A stretch of 47,596 bases of DNA, taken from Halioglobus sp. (GTDB lineage Bacteria > Pseudomonadota > Gammaproteobacteria > Pseudomonadales > Halieaceae). The translations under genes were made by a program, and so were the position numbers. Shown one piece after another: positions 18,461 to 26,007 of the stretch. Below the pieces are notes generated by a model, which saw only the letters and a list, made by a program, of their open reading frames with translations, was not told the DNA's origin and searched no databases. Numbering within the stretch: the stretch's first letter is position 1; each line of letters starts with the position of its first letter. Where the stretch lies: positions 1 to 47,596 of the forward strand of contig JAGRIE010000030.1 in NCBI GenBank assembly GCA_020443425.1. The letters are read 5' to 3'.

Positions 18461-19003
18461 TCAGCGCCGCGGTCGGTATTCTATAGCGGACACCCGTACC
18501 GGGTAGTGACCGGCAGCGGCATCGGCGAAATACTCCTTCAGCGTCTGTGTTATTACCGGGAAAGCGATATCGTCCCAGGGCACAGTACTTTCATCGTAGA
18601 GGCCGGTTTCCAGGCTCTCCGGGCCGGCCGCATGCTCCCCATGATCAAGATCACAGCGATAGAACATATAAATCTGGCTGATATACGGCACATCAAACAC
18701 GCGATACAGATCGATATTGCTGACCCGCGCCCTGGCTTCCTCCCAGGTCTCCCGCGCCGCGCCCTGCACGGAGGTCTCCCCGTTCTCCATGAAGCCCGCC
18801 GGCAGGGTCCAGTAGTTCTTACGCGGCTCGATCGCGCGCTTGCACAGCAGCACCTTGCCCTCGTAGACGGGCACACAGCCGACAATGACCCGCGGATTGG
18901 TGTAGTGGATCAGCTCACAGCTGCTACAGACAAAGCGCTCGCGATCATCACCGGCGGGAATGCGCAGGACAACCGAGTTGCCGCAGTGTGTACAGAACTT
19001 CAT
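18461..19003 (-). CDS. Nudix hydrolase with N-terminal zinc ribbon
   Basis: Hydrolyses a nucleoside diphosphate linked to another moiety, perhaps ADP-ribose or NADH-like substrates. The 180-residue protein begins with a zinc ribbon (CTHCG at 4-8, CSSCE at 26-30) typical of the COG1051/Nudix_N_2 type. The Nudix box GFMENGETSVQGAARETWEEARA follows around 70-92. Its consensus Gly at the box end is Arg, which is seen in this subfamily, so activity is still expected. A short gap (29 nt) separates it from bcp. Confidence 0.87.
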   Translation of the reverse strand: MKFCTHCGNSVVLRIPAGDDRERFVCSSCELIHYTNPRVIVGCVPVYEGKVLLCKRAIEPRKNYWTLPAGFMENGETSVQGAARETWEEARARVSNIDLYRVFDVPYISQIYMFYRCDLDHGEHAAGPESLETGLYDESTVPWDDIAFPVITQTLKEYFADAAAGHYPVRVSAIEYRPRR

Positions 19004-19102
19004 TAACAGTGAACTCTCAAGCTTCCAGCACCTCAGTATAAAGGCTTATACGCGCAAGAGGACACCCCGGCTGCGCCACAATCAACCGCCGCCAGCACGG
19101 GA

Positions 19103-19579
19103 TCAGTGCAATTCCCGGTATCGGCCGCAGTAAAATAACAGTGGCTCACCGGTGGGCCGCTGCTGCATATCGAGCACCTTGCCGACAATAATCAGGTGGT
19201 CTCCCCCTTCGTGTGTCGCGTGCAACTTACACTCAAAGGTCGCCAGCGCGTGACGGATAATCGGCGCGCCGTACTTGCCCAGGCGGTAGTGGGTGGGGTC
19301 GAGATCGTGCTGCCCCTTCTTTGCATACTGGTTGGAATGCGCCTGCTGCTCACTGCTGAGAATATTGATTGCAAAATGTCGCGGTGTGGAAAACGCATCG
19401 TATACATCAGAGTTGTTCTGCAGCGACCACAGCACCAGAGGCGGGTCCAGCGAAACGGATGAAAATGAGTTGGCTGTCATGCCCACCGCCTGCTTCTTAT
19501 CCGTTAGCGTGGTAATCACGCAAACCCCCGTCGCGAAACGCCCCAGCGCATCCCTCAATTGCCGACCATCCATACTCAT
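19103..19579 (-). CDS. Flavin reductase-like domain protein (DIM6/NTAB type)
   Basis: FMN-binding split-barrel protein, 158 residues, predicted NAD(P)H:flavin oxidoreductase that supplies reduced flavin to a monooxygenase. Motifs are LRDALGRFATGVCVITTL near the N-terminus, MTANSFSSVSLDPPLVLWSL (flavin phosphate region), FAINILSSEQQAHSN and the end PLLFYCGRYREL. I placed the start at ATG 19579, which has GGGGAGAGG immediately upstream; the longer reading from 19681 has no family sequence. No monooxygenase is adjacent. Confidence 0.85.
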   Translation of the reverse strand: MSMDGRQLRDALGRFATGVCVITTLTDKKQAVGMTANSFSSVSLDPPLVLWSLQNNSDVYDAFSTPRHFAINILSSEQQAHSNQYAKKGQHDLDPTHYRLGKYGAPIIRHALATFECKLHATHEGGDHLIIVGKVLDMQQRPTGEPLLFYCGRYRELH

Positions 19580-19702
19580 TAACCTCTCCCCTTTGATGAC
19601 TATCGTTATTGTCTGACAAACTGTGTCTGTGGCTGTGGCACAACGCCGCATATTGGAACCCAGACTATTGGCGCGATACATCCCCTATTCAGGCTATGCA
19701 TG

Positions 19703-20185
19703 TCACCCCTGCTTCCAGCGGTCGGCACGCGCACTGTCACTGCGCCTGGCGCTGACCCAGTGTTCGCTCCCCTCGCAGTACTCTTTCTTCCAGAACGGCG
19801 CCCGGGTTTTCAGGTAATCCATAATAAACTCGCAGGCACTGAATGCCGCCTCACGGTGTGTCGAGGCGACACCCACCCAGACAATCTGGTCACCGGGTGA
19901 CAGCGCTCCCACCCGGTGCACAACAGACGCCGCCAGCAGCGGCCATCGCGTCGCCGCCTGCAGGGCAATGGCCTCTATGCTCGCCTCCGTCATACCGGGG
20001 TAGTGCTCAAGCTCCAGCACTTCCACCGCCCGGCTCTCGTTATCGCGACGCACATAGCCGGTGAAGGTGGTTACAGCGCCCTCGGCGGCAGCCCCGGACA
20101 ACAGCGCGGCCTGCAACTGGCCGACATCAAAATCCTGTTGTTGTACCTTGACGGTGATCCGTGGTGGTTGCGCAGGCCCGGCCAT
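19703..20185 (-). CDS. moaE: Molybdopterin synthase catalytic subunit
   Basis: Large subunit of molybdopterin synthase, which inserts sulfur from MoaD into precursor Z to make molybdopterin. Family marks are GAVTTFTGYVRRDN, LELEHYPGMTEASI, VHRVGALSPGDQIVWVGVASTHREAAF and the catalytic-site DYLKTRAPFWKKE with the active Lys. The start is read at ATG 20185; a GTG at 20188 overlapping the moaD stop is equally possible and adds one Met. It follows moaD with only a few bases between them. Confidence 0.94.
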   Translation of the reverse strand: MAGPAQPPRITVKVQQQDFDVGQLQAALLSGAAAEGAVTTFTGYVRRDNESRAVEVLELEHYPGMTEASIEAIALQAATRWPLLAASVVHRVGALSPGDQIVWVGVASTHREAAFSACEFIMDYLKTRAPFWKKEYCEGSEHWVSARRSDSARADRWKQG

Positions 20186-20189
20186 CACA

Positions 20190-20444
20190 TCAACCGCCCG
20201 TCACAGGTGGGAAAAAAGCCACCTCATCACCATCACACAGCACCCTGTTGTCCATCGCCACCACCTGGTTGACAGCGCGAATGATATTGTCCTGCCCCAG
20301 TACTTCGCACCAGCTGTCCCCGCGCTCCGCACACAGCCGCGCCTGCAAGGCGTCGAGGTCCAGGCCGCCTTCAGGCCAGTCGTAATCAAGCGACGCGCAG
20401 CCCAACTGCTCCCGCACGCGGGCAAAGAAAAGCACTTTTAACAT
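20190..20444 (-). CDS. moaD: Molybdopterin synthase sulfur-carrier subunit
   Basis: Ubiquitin-like sulfur carrier, 84 residues. It begins [15 protein letters not shown], has the beta-grasp pattern and ends PPVTGG, the C-terminal Gly-Gly that is adenylated and thiocarboxylated. I used the ATG at 20444, whose A is shared with the moaC stop (TGATG), so translation is coupled; the reading from 20474 would be a needless extension. Confidence 0.93.
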   Translation of the reverse strand: MLKVLFFARVREQLGCASLDYDWPEGGLDLDALQARLCAERGDSWCEVLGQDNIIRAVNQVVAMDNRVLCDGDEVAFFPPVTGG

Positions 20445-20935
20445 CAGGCGTACTCCCCCTCTTCCCGGCGCCACGCCCCGGATTTTCCGCCCTCTTTGTG
20501 CAGCAGGGTGATACCGCCAATTTCAATGCCACGATCGACCGCCTTACACATATCGTAGATAGTCAGGGCGGCGACAGAGACCGCTGTCAGCGCCTCCATC
20601 TCCACACCGGTCTTGCCAGACACCTTGCAGCGCGACTCAATATTGACGCAGTTCCTGTCACGCACCAATGCAAAGCTGACCTCCACCGAGGTCAGCATCA
20701 GCGGATGGCATAGCGGAATCAGGTCGGCGCATTTTTTCGCCGCCTGGATTCCGGCGATTCGGGCGACGGCCAGCACATCCCCTTTCTTGTGCGCGCCCTG
20801 CTCCAGCAGTGCCATCGTATCGGCCTGCATAAACACTGATGCGGCCGCCACTGCCACACGCTCGGTAACGGCCTTGTCACCGACATCGACCATCCGCGCC
20901 GCGCCCTGGTCGTCGAGGTGGGTAAGTCGGCTCAT
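20444..20935 (-). CDS. moaC: Cyclic pyranopterin monophosphate synthase
   Basis: Acts after MoaA to form cyclic pyranopterin monophosphate in molybdenum cofactor synthesis. The 163-residue protein has [37 protein letters not shown] (the conserved His-Pro-Leu), [23 protein letters not shown] and KSGAWRR. Length is right. GGGAG precedes ATG 20935. First gene of a moaC-moaD-moaE operon; moaA and moaB are not in the window. Confidence 0.96.
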   Translation of the reverse strand: MSRLTHLDDQGAARMVDVGDKAVTERVAVAAASVFMQADTMALLEQGAHKKGDVLAVARIAGIQAAKKCADLIPLCHPLMLTSVEVSFALVRDRNCVNIESRCKVSGKTGVEMEALTAVSVAALTIYDMCKAVDRGIEIGGITLLHKEGGKSGAWRREEGEYA

Positions 20936-20956
20936 TAGTACTCCCTGTGTTCGCAG

Positions 20957-21017
20957 CGCTCAATAACGAGGGCAGAGTCTATCCAATGCGCCCGCCAATT
21001 GAAAACAACATTGAGCG
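20957..21017. repeat. Inverted repeat in the divergent moaC / LLM intergenic region
   Basis: CGCTCAAT (20957-20964) and ATTGAGCG (21010-21017) are exact reverse complements, 45 bp apart, flanking the divergent start region. The distance is too long for a simple dimer site but could be two sites for one regulator. It may be chance. Confidence 0.3.
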
Positions 21018-21103
21018 ACGAAGTCAGCGAAAATGGCCTGATAGCACTTCCGGTGCCGGCCGCCGATGGCGTACAGTTAGCCGTTTCAACCAGGAGGCGC
21101 ATC

Positions 21104-22120
21104 ATGGCAAAACTATCACTCGGCCTGCAACTGGGCTATTGGGGTGCACTGCCGCCCGGCAATACGCACATTGAAATGGCACAGGAGGCGGAACGCCTCG
21201 GCTTCGACTCAGTGTGGACTGCGGAGTCCTGGGGCAACGATTGCTTCACACCGCTGGCGTGGATCGGCGCACACACCAAAAAACTGCGGCTGGGCACCTC
21301 TGTGGCGCAACTCTCCGCACGCACGCCCACCGCCTGCGCAATGGCCACGCTGGCGCTGGATCACCTCTCGGGCGGACGCATGATCCTGGGCCTGGGTGTC
21401 TCCGGCCCGCAAGTCGTTGAGGGCTGGTACGGCCAGCCTTACAGCAAACCGGTGACCCGTACCCGGGAGTACGTTGAGATCATCCGCAAGGTTTTGGCGC
21501 GCGAGGAGCCGGTCACCAGCGACGGGGAGTTCTACCCACTGCCCTACAACGGTCCCGGCGCCTGGGGCATGGGCAAACCCCTGAAACCGATCACCCACCC
21601 GCTGCGCGCAGATGTACCGATATTTATCGGCGCTGAAGGCCCGAAGAATGTCACCCAGACTGCAGAAATCGCCGACGGTTGGCTACCGCTTTACTACTCG
21701 CCGTACCGGCAGGAGGTGTACGCGGATGAACTGGTGGCCGCCAAACCCGGCTTCGAGGTGGCACCCATGGTGATGGTGAACATCAATGACGATCTGGAGC
21801 AGGCGCTGTATCCGGTCAAGGCAATGCTGGGCTTCTACATCGGCGGCATGGGTTCGGCCAAGCGAAATTTCCATAAGGAACTGATGGCCCGTATGGGCTT
21901 CCCCGATGAGGCAGAGGCGATTCAAAAACTGTTTCTGGAGGGCAAGCGCGACGAGGCGGTTGCCGCCGTCCCCGACCAGTTCGCTGACGAGATCTCACTG
22001 TCCGGGCCCCGCGATCGCATACGCGAAAAAATCAAGGACTGGGAAAATTCTCCCGTCACCTCGATGCTGATCAGCGGTGATATCGCCATGCTGCGAGAGA
22101 TGGCCGAGCTCACGCTCTGA
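21104..22120 (+). CDS. LLM-class (luciferase-like, F420-dependent type) oxidoreductase
   Basis: TIM-barrel flavin/F420 oxidoreductase, 338 residues. Marks of the family: LQLGYWGALPPGNTHIEMAQEAERLGFDSVWTAESWGND at the N-terminus, LGTSVAQLSARTPTACAMATLALDHLSGGRMILGLGVSGP, and FIGAEGPKNVTQTAEIADGWLP. The start is ATG 21104 with AGGAGG 6 nt upstream; the reading from 20999 has an unrelated extension. Members of this group mostly use coenzyme F420, which few gammaproteobacteria make, so the actual cofactor (F420 or FMN) is unproven. It lies alone on the plus strand, divergent from moaC, 232 bp before the PQQ dehydrogenase. Confidence 0.85.
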   Translation: MAKLSLGLQLGYWGALPPGNTHIEMAQEAERLGFDSVWTAESWGNDCFTPLAWIGAHTKKLRLGTSVAQLSARTPTACAMATLALDHLSGGRMILGLGVSGPQVVEGWYGQPYSKPVTRTREYVEIIRKVLAREEPVTSDGEFYPLPYNGPGAWGMGKPLKPITHPLRADVPIFIGAEGPKNVTQTAEIADGWLPLYYSPYRQEVYADELVAAKPGFEVAPMVMVNINDDLEQALYPVKAMLGFYIGGMGSAKRNFHKELMARMGFPDEAEAIQKLFLEGKRDEAVAAVPDQFADEISLSGPRDRIREKIKDWENSPVTSMLISGDIAMLREMAELTL

Positions 22121-22225
22121 GCAGTCCTCGGGTGGCAGCTCACGTCCGGAGGGCGCTGCAACCCCCGGCTACAGAGGCACTGCCGGCGCCAGCCAGTACG
22201 ATTGCAATTCGGCACTGCACCGGGG

Positions 22226-22237
22226 GACACGCGTGTC
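22226..22237. repeat. Perfect 12-bp palindrome upstream of the PQQ dehydrogenase
   Basis: GACACGCGTGTC is exactly self-complementary. It lies in the intergenic stretch between the LLM gene and the dehydrogenase, 12 bp before the two-tier hairpin. It could be an operator half or part of an RNA fold. Confidence 0.4.
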
Positions 22238-22249
22238 GTACGCATCGGT

Positions 22250-22284
22250 GATGGGAGCCCGCGACCGCGTCGCGGATTCCCATC
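22250..22284 (+). other. Two-tier 35-nt inverted repeat (hairpin)
   Basis: The outer arms GATGGGA (22250-22256) and TCCCATC (22278-22284) pair perfectly, and the inner arms CCGCGAC (22259-22265) and GTCGCGG (22269-22275) pair perfectly around a CGC loop; a 2x2 internal loop separates them. That is 14 base pairs. No T-run follows, so it is not a standard intrinsic terminator. It ends about 70 bp before the dehydrogenase ATG. It may stop transcription from the LLM gene or act as an operator. Confidence 0.55.
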
Positions 22285-22316
22285 CACTTACAAAGGCTAT
22301 ATCCTGTCCGGTAACC

Positions 22317-22322
22317 TATAAT
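22317..22322 (+). promoter_or_regulatory. Candidate -10 box of the PQQ dehydrogenase gene
   Basis: TATAAT, a perfect -10 hexamer, lies 31 bp before the ATG at 22353. No matching -35 hexamer is seen at 16-18 bp spacing, so the promoter may need an activator. Confidence 0.35.
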
Positions 22323-22352
22323 TTCCCCTGACCTGCGTTTTCACAAAGGCTG

Positions 22353-24581
22353 ATGACAATGATAAGAAACCTGGCATTCCTCCTGCTGATCGGCTGTTTC
22401 ACAACGCTCGCCGCATGCGAGAGAGACCGCGAGACACCACCGCCTGCGCCCGCACCTGACACCGCTGCGCCGGACACCGCCGCTGCACCCGAGCCGCCAC
22501 CGACACCCGTCACCGCAGCCCCCGCCGCCGCGGTGAATGCCAAACGCCTTGTGCAGGCGGACAGGGAGCCCGGCAACTGGATGTCACACGGGCGTACCTA
22601 TAGCGAACAGCGCTTCAGCCCGCTGTCACAGATCAACGACAAGAATGTCGGCTCGCTGGGTCTGGCATGGTCATTCGACATCGATACCCGGCGCGGAATC
22701 GAGGCCACATCGATCGTGGTGGACGGTGTGATGTATACCACCGGCGCCTGGAGCATCGTGCGCGCGCTGGATGCACGCACAGGCAAGCTGCTGTGGACGT
22801 TCGATCCCCAAGTACCGAAAGAAAAGGCCAAGCACACCTGCTGTGACGTCGTGAACCGCGGTGTCGCTGTCTGGAAGGGCCAGGTGTTTTTCGGTTCGCT
22901 GGACGGTCGCCTGTTTGCACTGAATGCAAGGACTGGCAAAGTGAAATGGGAGGTCGCCACCTTCGACCCCGAACTGCCCTATACCATCACCGGCGCGCCA
23001 CGTGTCGTCAAGGATAAAGTCCTGATCGGCAACGGCGGGGCTGAATTCGGTGTGCGCGGCTTCCTCAGCGCCTACAATGTCAAGGATGGCTCCCTCGCAT
23101 GGCGCTTCTACACGGTGCCGGGCGACCCCGCACTCGGGTTTGAGAACGACGCGATGAAAATGGCCGCGCAGACATGGAATGGCGAGTGGTGGAAACTGGG
23201 CGGAGGTGGCGGTACGGTCTGGGACTCCATGGCCTACGATCCCGAGCTGGATCTGCTCTATTTCGGCGTCGGCAACGGCACTCCGTGGAACCAGGAGATT
23301 CGCTCCCCGGGTGGCGGCGACAACCTGTTTCTGTCGTCGATCGTAGCAGTGCGTCCAGAGACCGGGGAGTACGTCTGGCACTACCAGACGACACCGGGCG
23401 AGAGCTGGGACTACACCGCGACCCAGAGCATCATCCTGGCCTCAATCAAGGTCGATGGTGCCGAGCGCAAGGTGTTGATGCAGGCACCGAAAAACGGCTT
23501 CTTTTATGTGCTGGACCGGGCGACCGGGGAATTGCTGTCGGCGGAGAACTACATCAATATCACCTGGGCGACCCACGTCGACATGGAGACCGGTCGGCCG
23601 GTTGAGGTCGAGGGCGCACGCTATCGGGAGACCCCCTTCACGCTGTTCCCCTCCTATCTCGGCGGCCACAACTGGCACCCCATGTCCTTCAGCCCTGAAA
23701 CGGGCCTGGCGTATATCCCGGTACTGGACATTCCGGCCGTATACGGCCAGCCAGAAGATTTCAAATACAATCCCGGCATCGCCAATACCGGCACCGACGG
23801 GGTTATAGCCGGCCTGCCCGATGACCAGGCAGAGCGCGATGCCATCGGTGCGCTGGTAAAAGGTCGCCTGCTGGCCTGGGACCCGGTCAAGCAGCAGCAG
23901 GCCTGGAGTGTCGAGTACCGCGGCCCGTGGAACGGCGGCACGCTGGCGACCGCCGGCAACCTGGTTTTCCAGGGTACGGCTGACGGCAAACTGGTCGCCT
24001 ATCGCGCAGACACTGGCGAACAGCTCTGGGATTTCGCCACCCAGACCGGTGTCGTGGCGCCCCCGATCAGCTTCGAGATTGATGGTGAGCAGTACATTTC
24101 GGTCAATGTCGGCTGGGGCGGCGCGTTCGCACTGGTGTTCGGGGAGTATGTGCAAGCGGAGAGCCTGCCCAATGTCAGCCGGGTACTGACATTCAAACTG
24201 GGCGGCAAGGCCACCCTTCCCCCCGTGGACTGGAAACCCGCCGTCGTCCTGAACCCACCCGAACAGACTGCCAGCCCAGAGACCATAGCGCTCGGCCTGA
24301 CCACCTACCAGGATGTCTGTATGGGTTGCCATGGCCTGAATGCGGTATCCGGCCTGATTATTCCAGACCTGCGCGGCTCCGCCTATCTCTGGGATGAAAA
24401 AGGCTGGGAGTCAGTGGTGCGCGGCGGACAGCTGAAAGACCGCGGCATGGCCTCCTTTGCGGACAATATCAGCCCCGAGCAGGCCCAGGCCATACGGGCC
24501 TATGTGATACAACAGGCCCATAGAGGCCTGGCACTGCAGCAGGCGGACGCAAAAACCGAGGGGGAAGCGGCAAACCCCTGA
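22353..24581 (+). CDS. PQQ-dependent alcohol dehydrogenase, lipoprotein with C-terminal cytochrome c (quinohemoprotein)
   Basis: Periplasmic oxidation of an alcohol, passing electrons from PQQ to its own heme. The 742-residue protein starts with a signal peptide and lipobox LAAC (Cys22), then a Pro/Ala-rich linker (about 28-60). The eight-bladed propeller follows, with conserved GIEATS (115-120), the vicinal disulfide Cys163-Cys164, and SWDYTATQ (351-358) with the catalytic Asp353. Thr355 sits where lanthanide enzymes (XoxF/PedH) have Asp, so a calcium enzyme is expected. A cytochrome c domain (about 640-725) has CMGCH at 656-660 and the likely axial Met699. An in-frame ATG at 22359 has a better ribosome spacing and is a possible start. 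Substrate unknown; PQQ synthesis genes are not in the window. Confidence 0.92.
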   Translation: MTMIRNLAFLLLIGCFTTLAACERDRETPPPAPAPDTAAPDTAAAPEPPPTPVTAAPAAAVNAKRLVQADREPGNWMSHGRTYSEQRFSPLSQINDKNVGSLGLAWSFDIDTRRGIEATSIVVDGVMYTTGAWSIVRALDARTGKLLWTFDPQVPKEKAKHTCCDVVNRGVAVWKGQVFFGSLDGRLFALNARTGKVKWEVATFDPELPYTITGAPRVVKDKVLIGNGGAEFGVRGFLSAYNVKDGSLAWRFYTVPGDPALGFENDAMKMAAQTWNGEWWKLGGGGGTVWDSMAYDPELDLLYFGVGNGTPWNQEIRSPGGGDNLFLSSIVAVRPETGEYVWHYQTTPGESWDYTATQSIILASIKVDGAERKVLMQAPKNGFFYVLDRATGELLSAENYINITWATHVDMETGRPVEVEGARYRETPFTLFPSYLGGHNWHPMSFSPETGLAYIPVLDIPAVYGQPEDFKYNPGIANTGTDGVIAGLPDDQAERDAIGALVKGRLLAWDPVKQQQAWSVEYRGPWNGGTLATAGNLVFQGTADGKLVAYRADTGEQLWDFATQTGVVAPPISFEIDGEQYISVNVGWGGAFALVFGEYVQAESLPNVSRVLTFKLGGKATLPPVDWKPAVVLNPPEQTASPETIALGLTTYQDVCMGCHGLNAVSGLIIPDLRGSAYLWDEKGWESVVRGGQLKDRGMASFADNISPEQAQAIRAYVIQQAHRGLALQQADAKTEGEAANP

Positions 24582-24681
24582 CGCCCCCTACCTCAGTGCT
24601 TGCCTCTTGTCCATAGCAAGTGGTAGGGTTTGCGCTACGGTTTCTCAAAACTCACTGTTTGAGGGTATCCGGAGGCTGGAA

Positions 24682-24903
24682 ATGGCAGGCATCAGACAAC
24701 TCAATATCGTCGTACTCTCCATCATGGTAGCGGTGACGATTGTGAACATGGGGCTGTTGGTCAATTTCATCACCGCCAGCGGGCGGGCATTGGCCGCGCT
24801 CTTCAATGGCGAGAGTATCTTCCTGTTCGCCGCCGTTGAACTCGCCGCTGTACTGCTGGCCTACATCTTCCACAAGCAGAAGACCAGCCCACACCACGCG
24901 TAA
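24682..24903 (+). CDS. Small two-span membrane protein, unknown function
   Basis: A 73-residue protein starting at ATG 24682 with GGAGG upstream (the reading from 24607 is an extension). Two hydrophobic spans are visible: LNIVVLSIMVAVTIVNMGLL and, after a short polar turn with NGES, IFLFAAVELAAVLLAYIF, then a charged tail KQKTSPHHA. I recognise no domain. It lies 100 bp after the PQQ dehydrogenase on the same strand, so it may be part of the same transcript, and could help membrane association of the lipoprotein dehydrogenase, but that is only a guess. Confidence 0.6.
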   Translation: MAGIRQLNIVVLSIMVAVTIVNMGLLVNFITASGRALAALFNGESIFLFAAVELAAVLLAYIFHKQKTSPHHA

Positions 24904-24979
24904 ACCACCGCGCCCAAGGCGCAGCCCGCGCCAGACGAGGCGCAGGGCGTCGTGCGCGGGCCACCCCGTCACTCAATTA

Positions 24980-25007
24980 TTGCAAACGCCACTATGCTGT
25001 ATATAAT
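24980..25007 (+). promoter_or_regulatory. lexA promoter
   Basis: TTGCAA (24980-24985), a 16-bp spacer and a perfect -10 TATAAT (25002-25007). The first SOS box overlaps the -10 and the second lies just downstream, as expected for autorepression. Confidence 0.65.
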
Positions 25008-25012
25008 CCCAG
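24997..25012 (+). promoter_or_regulatory. LexA (SOS) box 1 of lexA
   Basis: CTGTATATAATCCCAG fits CTGT-N8-ACAG with one change in the right half (CCAG). It overlaps the lexA -10 hexamer. Confidence 0.7.
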
Positions 25013-25015
25013 TAA

Positions 25016-25031
25016 CTGTACATTTGCACAG
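25016..25031 (+). promoter_or_regulatory. LexA (SOS) box 2 of lexA
   Basis: CTGTACATTTGCACAG is a full CTGT-N8-ACAG match, 3 bp after box 1 and 11 bp before the ATG. Centre-to-centre distance to box 1 is 19 bp (21 in E. coli lexA). Confidence 0.8.
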
Positions 25032-25042
25032 AGGCTCCGGCT

Positions 25043-25645
25043 ATGGAAAAGCTCACCCAACGGCAACAGCAAGTTCTCGATATCGTTCGCCAGCATATCG
25101 ATGAGACAGGCTACCCCCCCACGCGGGCTGATATTGCCAAGAAGCTCGGCTTCAAGTCCGCCAATGCGGCGGAGGAGCACCTGAAAGCGCTCGCCCGCAA
25201 AGGCGCCATTGAAATGATCGCCGGCGCCTCCAGGGGAATCAGGCTACCCGAGTCCTCCGGCATCCCCATCATCGGTCGCGTGGCAGCGGGAAACCCGATA
25301 CTCGCCGAAGCCCATATCGAGGAATACTGTGACCTGCCGGCGAGCTTTTTCAAACCGCACGCGGACTTTTTCCTCTCAGTGCAGGGCGACAGTATGATCG
25401 AAGTGGGGATTTTTGATGGCGATCTGCTGGCAGTGCACAGTACGCCAGTGGCGCACAACGGTGACATCGTAGTCGCGCGGATTGAAAATGACGTCACTGT
25501 GAAACGCCTGCAGCATACCGATAAAAAACATATCGTGCGTCTGCTGCCAGAAAACCAGGATTACGAACCGATCACAGTCGATTTGCGGGATACCGCTTTC
25601 GCGATAGAGGGACTCAGCGTCGGCGTATTACGCCGGGGAATCTAG
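25043..25645 (+). CDS. lexA: SOS repressor LexA
   Basis: Represses SOS genes and is inactivated by RecA-stimulated self-cleavage. The 200-residue protein has the N-terminal winged helix ([20 protein letters not shown], then [24 protein letters not shown]), the cleavage site Ala82-Gly83 (RVAAGNP), the catalytic Ser117 (QGDSM) and Lys154 (VTVKRL), and the C-terminus [10 protein letters not shown]. Start ATG 25043. Two SOS boxes lie upstream. In Pseudomonas-like gammaproteobacteria lexA is followed by sulA; here no sulA is seen and the next gene converges. Confidence 0.97.
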   Translation: MEKLTQRQQQVLDIVRQHIDETGYPPTRADIAKKLGFKSANAAEEHLKALARKGAIEMIAGASRGIRLPESSGIPIIGRVAAGNPILAEAHIEEYCDLPASFFKPHADFFLSVQGDSMIEVGIFDGDLLAVHSTPVAHNGDIVVARIENDVTVKRLQHTDKKHIVRLLPENQDYEPITVDLRDTAFAIEGLSVGVLRRGI

Positions 25646-25660
25646 CGGCAGCCAAACGTA

Positions 25661-25915
25661 TTAGTGCAGCACGCGAGGGGACCCCTGGGGCCCTTCCAAC
25701 TCAGCCTCGCTGTCTCCCTGTTCGGAGATCACCGCAGCCGCCTGGATACCGGCCTGGATCATGGCTTTCGCGACTTCAAGACTGTTATCCATAATGTAGA
25801 TGCGCGCTTCGTCAGAAAAGCTGACGGTGACCAGGGGTTCGGAGTCGCTATCCGCACGCTGCAATACGATTTCTCCGTCGCCGCGATCGACAATTTCCAA
25901 AAGGGATGTGCTCAC
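25661..25915 (-). CDS. Small conserved protein between lexA and topA
   Basis: An 84-residue acidic protein, GTG start at 25915 with GAGG upstream. It has a strand-rich N-terminal half (MSTSLLEIVDRGDGEIVLQR ... VTVSFSDEARIYIMDN) and a helix LEVAKAMIQAGIQAAAV, then an acidic Glu-rich tail. No known domain is recognised. From memory, a short unnamed gene is found at the same place between lexA/sulA and topA in Pseudomonas, so this is likely its counterpart. It converges with lexA with a 15-nt gap and follows topA on the same strand. Confidence 0.75.
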   Translation of the reverse strand: MSTSLLEIVDRGDGEIVLQRADSDSEPLVTVSFSDEARIYIMDNSLEVAKAMIQAGIQAAAVISEQGDSEAELEGPQGSPRVLH

Positions 25916-26007
25916 TCAAAAGACCTCTGCTCAGTTAGCGTTCTCCGCCATTCTATCAGCTGAGCCCCGAGCCGACCAATCCCGATCCCGGAACTGCGAT
26001 CTGCGCC

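Noticed and set aside
22353-24581. Lanthanide-dependent (XoxF/PedH-type) PQQ dehydrogenase
   Set aside because: The diagnostic Asp two residues after the catalytic Asp353 is Thr355.
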